From Phlegmacium glaucopus (lineage: Eukaryota; Basidiomycota; Agaricomycetes; Agaricales; Cortinariaceae), in the NCBI GenBank assembly GCA_015039465.1, contig MU130378.1, positions 2,174,570 through 2,238,569 on the forward strand: a DNA stretch of 64,000 nt, in the 5' to 3' direction. The notes beneath the pieces are model-generated. The model was not told where the DNA came from and ran no database searches. It was given only the letters and a program-made list of their open reading frames with translations. The translations under genes were made by a program, and so were the position numbers. Positions 57,232 to 64,000 of the stretch are shown piece after piece. Positions within the stretch are counted from its first letter, which is position 1. Every line of letters begins with the position of its first letter.

Positions 57232-59679
57232 GTATCCTTGGTGAGTTCAGCTAGCTAGGAGGCCCTCTGATCGTTAACTCGCTTTGAGCAGAGGACAAAC
57301 ATTTGCAGGACGTTCCAGGGACAGCTCTGCTCTCTGACCTGGCCATCGTTCGTGGTCACAAAGTAAGGCGGTGTATTTAAACTATGTTCTTTCTTTATGT
57401 TATCGTCTAGGTTGTGATAGGAGCGGCCTTCGATTTGAAACGAGGCAGAGATAAGCATGTAGTGCTCGTACCACAACCTTCCGACGACCCAAATGATCCG
57501 TGCGTTTATTATTCTTTTGACGATCAATATATTAACCATTATCAACATAGACTGAACTGGCCTCGCTGGAAAAAGGAAGCATGTTTCTGGACACTGTATG
57601 TTGTCTTGTCTACAGAAAGACCCTCACTCAATAATTTTATTTCAGGGCATTCGCTGCATCGGTTGACGCTGCAATCTTGTTCATGGTTACCCCAGGCTAC
57701 GTACTTCTGTCCAAGCAATTCGGAGTCAGTGTGGACAAAGTGGCGTCGTCTTTTGGGTCTATAGTGCTTGGAGTAGCATGTTTCATGTAAGCACTTGGAA
57801 TCTCCTTGAACTACAATAATCTCACTAAAATCATAGGCTATTCCCGAATGTATTGGCTACTAAATTCGGTCATCGCATTGTGTATCTGGGCTCTGTATCG
57901 TTGGTATGCTTAAAATTTCAAAATGGCCTATAAAGTCCACTAACAACGTTTTTGGAAAATAAGATGTTTGTTGGGTGCATTTGGTGTGCTGTAAGCCCCG
58001 ATATTCCGTCAATTACGGCATCGAGAGTTTTCCAAGGATTTGGAAGGTCTGCGCTGGAGAGGTAATGCTCTGGCTGGTCATCACGCTGGGACAACGATCT
58101 AATTCTGCATCTAGTCTTATTGCTTCAACCATCGAGCAAATATATTTGTGAGTTCATTCTGTACCCCATTATTAAATCTTACTTGCTTCCAGTGTCCATG
58201 AAAGAGGAAGTCGATCAGTGATATGGAACTTCTCAGTGATTTCCGGGACCACCTTGTCAGTAATATTCAACTCGATCTTTTGAACTAGCTTCCTACTGTT
58301 GGTATTACAGGGGTCCTTTAATCTACACTTATGCAAATAAGAATTCGTCATGGCAAATGGGATTTTGGTTTGTTACTATACCATTGGGGTTGTGTGTCCT
58401 CCTTGTATTCTTTCTTGTTCCTGAGGTGCGCCAATCAATCTTTCAGTAACTTGACTATGTCGGCTCATCATCATGGCATACAGACTACATATATTCGCGA
58501 GAATCAAGAAGAGTCGAAATCAACCACTAGCGATCCCGAAAAGAGCAGTTTGGAGGACAAGTTACCGCCCTTGGTTGGGGGACCTATGCCCAGCCCTAAA
58601 ACCTATGTCTCCCAGCTTAAGATCTGGAATGGAATATACAGCCAAGACAGCATTTTAAAGATATTCTTTCGCCCATTTTCTTTTCTCCTCTCACCAGTTG
58701 TGGGTCATCTGTTTTTATTGAAACTCTAAAAACATCTGAGCCGCACATCTTTCTGTTAGACTTGGTTTGTTTTCTTTGTATTTGGATTGCAGACCGTGTG
58801 GTACAGTGAGTATGGTTTCTTACATGACACCTTATCTATAGACTCAGCGTTCTTCTATCAGGCCTCCTGCATGTTTGCTCCTCTACCGTATTTACGATTG
58901 AATACAACTTTACCGCAACTCAAATTGTAGGCATCATCATAATCACAAGGCACCCATGATCTCATCCTTTCTTTTGACAGGGGTTAACTAATCTTGGGGG
59001 TCTTGTTGGCAGCGTTCTTGGGTTGTGCATATCCGGCCCTTTGACAGACTGGGCAACAGTCTGGCTGGCCAAACGTAATAAGGGTGTCTATGAACCTGAA
59101 TTTCGCATCTTTTTTATTATACCAATGCTTCTTGGTGTTTTCGGCTATGCAGGATGGGCAGGTATGGATATTCGCACTTTTCAGGACATGCTAAATCAGG
59201 CACTTATAATTCCCAGTTGGTACCACACACCACATGCCTTGGATAGGAGCGGTAGCCTGCATCGCGTTCGTGCTTTCTCACTGGATGACTTCTGAACTTA
59301 TTCTTTTACTTGCAGTATGGCGAACTTTAGTTTGATCGTTTCAGGATCAGCCGTGGTCACATATCTTCTGGACACTCATGGCAGGAATGCACTGCATGTC
59401 TTGACTCTGTCAAATTTTATGAAGAACATGGTTTCCTATGGATCTTCCTTTTTCGCGAATGGCATGGTAAAGAGCAGAGGCGTGAAAGTCTCTCTTTTAA
59501 TCCTCGCCGGGTGTCAAGCTACCTGTTGGCTTGTCTCAATTCCGATGTATCGGTATGGTAAACGCGTAAGAGCCTTCGTGAGTCCTTGTCTTTCCACTTA
59601 TTTGAATGGCCTACTGAAGCCAGCCTCACGTCATAAGATCTCTCGTCATCCAAGCCTTGCCCAAGGGGAGAGAATGTAA
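57232..59679 (+). CDS. Major facilitator superfamily transporter, copy 3
   Basis: The same exon layout as copy 2 and an intact frame. The N-terminus is MTFGILEDKHLQDVPGTALL, followed by DDPNDPLNWPRWKKEACFW, VASSFGSIVLGVACFM, RVFQGFGRSALE, GLCVLLVFFLVPE, GGLVGSVLGLCISGPLTDW, EPEFRIFFIIPMLLGVFGY, FSLIVSGSAVVTYLLDTH and NFMKNMVSYGSSFFANGMV. The tail ISRHPSLAQGERM matches copy 2. The family exports or imports small molecules, but the substrate is unknown. Its stop lies only about 10 bp from the stop of the convergent DUF4246 gene, so the two 3' untranslated regions must overlap. Confidence 0.87.
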
Positions 59680-59688
59680 TATATATTT

Positions 59689-61685
59689 TCAGTATGAAAC
59701 ATCTGGACCGTTCCAAATATCAAATGGTAAACAAAAGTGGTAGATATTGTTCGCCTGCGTAAACCGATATCTGTCCTCCATCAACTGTACTTTATAATTA
59801 TGAGCTTCTTCAGTGGTCACAAGCCCCTCAACACATTCTAAAATCTTGTCTATAATCTCAGTAGGAAGGCGTGAATCAAGATTTTCATCCAGAGCTTTGC
59901 GAATCCATTCCTTTTGCTGAGGCGCTACCAGAGCCGTCGAGATAATCGGCTTGATTTCAGGATCAACAAGGAAGAACCAGACAAGAGTGATACGACCTGC
60001 CCTGGTCGGATCAGCTAGCGAAAATGCTGTCTGGCAGTGCTGATAGATGTTTGGAAATACCAGGCTCAAACCGGGACGGAGTGGAACATCTCCAATATAC
60101 TGATGACACGAGTCGCCATCACTGATACCCCAAGCTCGTAAAGTCGCGCCACTGTCACCTGCTGTGAATCCGCGAGGGTACGTTACAGCCATACGGAATT
60201 GGATAGAGCTCTCCATGACATTCTCCTATCATACCATCAAAATCAATCAAGTATAAATATAACGTGTGTTTCAGAAGCTTACGGATGATAAGCAATGAAG
60301 ACCACAAGCAACAATGCGTTCACTTCGCATGCCTTCCACCTGCCAAGGAGACCCCGAGAAGCTCGATCCTTGCGGACTCTGGGTATTATGATGATGAGGA
60401 CAGCGTGAGGAAGACTTGCGTGAACGTACCAGGGTAATTTCCGATGCCTTGACAATGATCTGCAATGTTTTATTTCGCAAAGTGACATGATGTTTACGTT
60501 TTTCAAGTCCGCCCGGGTAACCTGTCTCTGGGACGTCCGGTAGATTTATCGGTCGGTAGAGGGCCCATTGGCGCATATCCCTTTCATATGTCGACCAGCC
60601 CTCTTCGTCGTCCGAGTGTTCTGGGGGTTCGGGCTCATCCCAGATAGTGTAACGACAGCCTCCATTGATTCTTTGGACAAGGGTATTAGTTCTGTGTAGG
60701 TCCGTAAGGGTATATTCGAAGAGTGGTATAAACCCAGCTAGCAAGCTTTCAAGGAGGTCGTATATATCACGGTTGAGATCTGGGTGTAGATTATTGATGT
60801 ATGAGATAAACTTTGGCGACTCATCATCTGAAAAGATGGCAACATCAGAAGGAAGGAGGGCTACATGCGAGGATGCAGCGAACATATCGAAGGAAGGCGG
60901 AGGAGGGACGGGTTGTATGAACCCGCTATTTACATGCGTTACCAAAGTCCTGTTATATATTAGGCAATATAGCGTGGGGTCCAGAATATCTGTGGTAAGG
61001 TCATCATCGTTGGGACGCTTCAGGTGTTGTAACTTCAGTGCATCAAGTGCAAGTTTTAATTCGATACTCTTCGATATATCGAAAAGTGAATCCGATTCCC
61101 ATATACGTTCGAAGCAGGACACCTGACTGATAAGTCCAACAGTACGATGAGATGCTTGAATTGAGATGAGATAGTAACTGACCATCCAACTTTATCGTCC
61201 CGCAGAGCTGCATATCCTTTGAGTTCATCCAGGATATAATTGACCTTTGTAGTCCATTAAATAGAGATTCAGGAAGACGTATATCCCCTCACTTGTCTCT
61301 CTGTAAGTTGTACTTCAGCGTGCGAGGAAGGCGTTCGAACCATCCATACACGTTTGAGAGCAGTTTCGCGCCACGCTGTTCTAAAGTCTTCCGTATGGAA
61401 AAGCTTCCACCAATCGGGCGTCCTTCGAATTTCAGCGGAGAATTGAGACATTGCCAAGTCCAAGAGCTAATTAAATTAAATCTGGCATATATAGTCATTA
61501 TGCTTTCTCCTGCTCACCGTTCTTGGTGCATCTGCAGCGTTGCGGATATAGATATGAATTCAGTTTTAACTCAAGGGTAGTATTAATTGGGTAGACGCAC
61601 CTCCTACACCTCCTAAGTATTGGACTCCAGATAAGAATGGGTGTCTGTAACCTCTAAAATGATCTGCAAGCGGTGGGTTGATCAT
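59689..61685 (-). CDS. DUF4246 protein
   Basis: Reconstructed from about seven exons, starting MINPPLADHFRGYRHPFLSG and continuing APRTLLDLAMSQFSAEIRRT, DWWKLFHTEDFRTAWRETAL, QLTERQVNYILDELKGYAAL, VSCFERIWESDSLF and a large exon with RRINGG-like text and DEEGWSTYERDMRQW. The terminal exons have SPWQVEGMRSERIVACGLH, ENVMESSIQFRMAV and GDVPLRPGLSLVFPNIYQH. Fungal DUF4246 proteins usually carry WHVEGM at the position of WQVEGM, possibly a metal-ligand site of a dioxygenase-like fold; here the histidine is glutamine. The function is unknown. The gene diverges from PIN1 over about 120 bp. Confidence 0.8.
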
Positions 61686-61808
61686 CCTTGAGTGAAAGGT
61701 ATAAGTATCTGTGACGTGATCACCGATCAGGTAATCTGTACTCGCCCATCACCAACCACCGTTTCAAAACATTATCATTGAATACCTTTTTTGTATACGC
61801 TCTGCACA
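61686..61808. promoter_or_regulatory. Bidirectional promoter, DUF4246 / PIN1
   Basis: A 123-bp gap between the two start codons, duplicated (and decayed) near 54150-54277. The conservation of this gap in both units suggests joint transcription control. Confidence 0.6.
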
Positions 61809-62420
61809 ATGGTACGCAAATATTTTACATTTCAGGAATGAAATGGGCATATACGTTAATTTACAGTCGCCATGGGAGGTCCGAAAGTCGTCCTCCAAGA
61901 AGCTTCCATACTTCTTCAACACAGAAACCAAGCAGTCCAGTTGGGATGCTCCTCGTGAATTGTCACAGGACGAGATAAATCAGCTACCTGGTGCAGAGGA
62001 ACACTTGAAGGGTGGCAAACCTGATCACGCAGTTGAAGGCCAAGTCCGAGCTAGTCATTTGTTGATTAAACACAGTGGAAGCAGGCGTCCTTCGAGTTGG
62101 AAAGAGGTGGGCGCATCGTACAAACCAATCTATCCAATTGCTGATCTTTTTAGGCACAAATTACTCGCTCGAAAGAAGAAGCCATCGAAATCCTGCGACG
62201 TCATCAAGCAGAGATTAACGGGTCCTCCCAAAAATTTGCGGAACTGGCGCAGATACATTCCGATTGCTCCTCTCATGAACACGGTGGTGATCTTGGCTGG
62301 TTCAAACGTGGTCAGATGCAGAAACCGTTTGAGGATGCTGCTTATGGATTGGAAGTTGGAGAGATCAGTGATGTGATTTCATCTGATAGCGGTGTGCATT
62401 TGGTGCTCCGGACTGGCTGA
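61809..62420 (+). CDS. ESS1: PIN1/ESS1 peptidyl-prolyl cis-trans isomerase
   Basis: The first exon is a single ATG followed by a 55-nt intron (61812-61866) that splices to SPWEVRKSSSKKLPYFFN, the WW domain, completed by SSWDAPRELSQDEINQLPG. The PPIase domain follows: VRASHLLIKHSGSRRPSSW, then (after a second intron, starting GTGGGC) ITRSKEEAIEILRRHQ, FAELAQIHSDCSSHEHGGDL, GWFKRGQMQKPFEDAAYGL and SSDSGVHLVLRTG. These contain the catalytic histidine, cysteine and basic cluster of the parvulin fold. PIN1/Ess1 isomerises phospho-Ser/Thr-Pro bonds, notably in the RNA polymerase II tail. A broken copy lies at 54278. Confidence 0.93.
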
Positions 62421-62580
62421 ACTCGGATATCCGCTGTCAAATTATCACAGATGCCGCTTTCTTTGATGTACTTATCTGCGGGGTTTTTCAATACAAACTA
62501 CTTGGCATCATTACCTTTTCGTACAGTCGCTCGCCTACAACAGCCACAAAGTGACGTACATACTACTGTGAACGCCATTG
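62421..62580. other. Spacer with weak similarity to Myb/SANT 3' end
   Basis: Downstream of the PIN1 stop, roughly 62440-62530 resembles in reverse orientation the 3' end of the Myb/SANT ORF and its flank at 54940-55010 (for example GTACTTA and TCACAGATGC stretches). The similarity is modest. Confidence 0.4.
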
Positions 62581-63893
62581 ATGCTTGACATCAAAGTCTG
62601 CTTAACAACACCCCCAGAGCCTGGAGATATCACAGTGTCTAACATATTTCTCCATCCAATCAAGGTCAGATCTCCACAAGGATGGATTAGCTGAGGTCTT
62701 ACCATCCTAATCAGAGCTGCAAAGGAGTTCCTGTCCAAAGCGCAAAATATACACCTGAAGGTCTGGAGGTAAACCTTTTTATCAGTTAACATGGATTCCA
62801 ATAGCTGAACAAGCCAATTAGAATGATAGACTATGGTGTATTATTGATGCAGAAAAGGTGAAAGTGATTACTGCACGGGAGATACCAAAAGTTCTTTTTT
62901 TTCAATTCTTTCTTGCACAGAACAAAACATTAAGTTGATGATTTATTCAGATGGTGCTCATTACACCCATATTCGGCAAAGATGGGACATTGAATGTCTC
63001 ATTTCCTGAGGGTTCGGGTTGTGACCCATTTTCCATACCTCTGCACCCTAACAATGACGTTCTGAAGACATGGACGTTGTAAGCATTATCATTTGTGCTC
63101 GAGATAGCGATTAATCATTCATTTTAGTCTCCCCAGAATCACCTTATGGCCAACGCACGACCCCGTAGACGGATACATTTGCGAATCCATTGCAGGTCAG
63201 CCTGGCTCTTCGGCGACTTTGTCGAAATATTTCGAGAAACCGGTGCACCTTGTCTTCAAAGGTCCAAATCCGCGCCCAATACCTCCAACGACATCTTTTC
63301 CTGACTTGAAGGCAACCGCCAAGTATCAAGATCTATATCCATTGCTTGTGCTCTCTGAAGAAAGCACAAAGATGATCGATGCAGAAGTCAAGAGTCGTGT
63401 AGGGACACAGCAGATAGACGAACGGTGGCGAAAGGAGAATGTGGCCATAGAAAGGTATATTCTCCAGGCCTGTGTCCGCTATACTAAAGTATTTGACCCC
63501 GGCTTGTCCCCCTCAGATTTAGGCCGAATATCGTTTTCAAAGGCGGCGGTCCCTTTGCGGAGGATAAGTGGGAGGAAATTTGTATTGGTTCCGAGGGCAC
63601 TCCGTCTATTACGCTGGTGTCCAAGTGCACAAGGTGTCTGGTGAGTACTTAAGAATGCGTCAATTCAAAGATTGAAGGAGTATAGTGATTTTGATTTCAT
63701 TAATCAGTTGCCCAATGTCAGCCCACAGACTGGGGAAAGAGATAAGGCGGTCCCATTCAAGGTGTTGATGAAATTTAGGACTGGTTTGGATCCGACATAT
63801 AAGCTAAAGCCATGTGTCGGCTGTAATGGCGTACCAGCTGGAGATGGAGTGATTACGGTCGGAGATTGGGTGTATATCAAGAAGATGATCTAG
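62581..63893 (+). CDS. MOSC-domain protein (mARC-like fold)
   Basis: About eight short exons join in frame. The N-terminus MLDIKVCLTTPPEPGDITVS, then IFLHPIKSCKGVPVQSAKYT and LENDRLWCIIDAEKVKVITA with REIPKMVLITPIF, is a MOSC N-terminal beta-barrel. The MOSC core contains RFRPNIVFKGGGPFAEDKWE, a cysteine pair in SKCTRCLLPNV, and KPCVGCNGVPAGDGVITVGD at the C-terminus. MOSC proteins bind molybdenum cofactor or sulfur-carrier cysteine; related mARC enzymes reduce N-hydroxylated compounds. The substrate here is not known. The start at 62581 is the first ATG in frame after PIN1 and lies 160 bp from its stop. Confidence 0.85.
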
Positions 63894-64000
63894 AGACGGG
63901 CTATCATGAGATAGATATAGGAGTTTTGAGAGTTTTCTTCTGCAAATGGGGTGTTGTTTTACACGCTTGCGTTGATTTTTTGTGTGAACTCTGTTTATGG
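63894..64000. other. 3' flank of MOSC gene, window end
   Basis: Only the 3' end of the MOSC gene is present here. Confidence 0.4.

Noticed and set aside
60665..61126. Forward ORF of about 150 residues
   Set aside because: Antisense to the large exon of DUF4246; the coding strand is clearly the minus one.
1..64000. tRNA, rRNA or CRISPR features
   Set aside because: No clear A/B-box pairs or cloverleaf, no rRNA-like stretches, and no regularly spaced repeats were seen by eye; a covariance-model search could still find a tRNA.

Overview
This window is nuclear DNA from a filamentous fungus, most likely a mushroom-forming basidiomycete (Agaricomycetes). Genes are dense, lie on both strands and are cut by many introns of about 50-60 nt. 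The recognisable proteins are standard eukaryotic housekeeping factors. The accessory families (DUF4246, Myb/SANT-like proteins, PIF/Harbinger transposase, GNAT paralogues) are typical of basidiomycete genomes. No tRNA, rRNA, CRISPR array or prokaryotic operon was seen. All spliced models were assembled by hand from reading frame and splice sites; no search was run.

Left and centre (1-46 kb) form an ordinary gene-rich arm. In order: an F-box-like protein running off the left edge; WBP11 splicing factor; an RNF10/Mag2 RING protein; the osmosensor SHO1; a tandem array of GNAT acetyltransferases (three intact copies, one truncated); translation elongation factor 2; an R3HCC1-type RNA-binding protein; a beta-trefoil-like protein; the DNA-protein crosslink protease WSS1; the eEF2 lysine methyltransferase EFM3; mitoribosomal protein mS45/Bot1; a NR2C2AP-like protein; a protein tyrosine phosphatase with an altered signature; a zeta-crystallin-type quinone oxidoreductase; glutamate 5-kinase PRO1; a possible unrecognised small gene; a class I histone deacetylase of the Hos2/HDAC3 type; a glyoxalase-like protein; the ALG2 mannosyltransferase; a UBP2/USP25-28-type deubiquitinase; a small coiled-coil protein; the TREX subunit HPR1/THOC1; and UDP-glucose 4-epimerase GAL10. 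Many neighbours are divergently paired over short promoters.

Right (46-62.5 kb) is a duplicated, transposon-rich accessory block. A major-facilitator transporter occurs three times: a decayed copy at 46.8-48.6 kb and two apparently intact copies at 49.4-51.9 and 57.2-59.7 kb. The last copy is followed by an intact DUF4246 gene (reverse) and an intact PIN1/ESS1 prolyl isomerase (forward). The middle copy is followed by broken versions of the same two genes. There, a 3.5 kb interval has PIF/Harbinger-like terminal inverted repeats (about 83 bp) and a 3-bp TAA duplication. It encloses a truncated Harbinger transposase, the broken DUF4246 and PIN1 fragments, and a damaged Myb/SANT-like ORF. A separate 355-bp near-perfect foldback element with CACTG ends and a 3-bp ACT duplication lies at 56.15-56.5 kb. 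The window closes with a complete MOSC-domain protein.

Themes: eEF2 and its putative methyltransferase EFM3 lie about 5 kb apart; five introns in three kinds of gene appear to use GC-AG ends; and the best candidate for something new is the TIR-bounded composite element that contains host-gene fragments.
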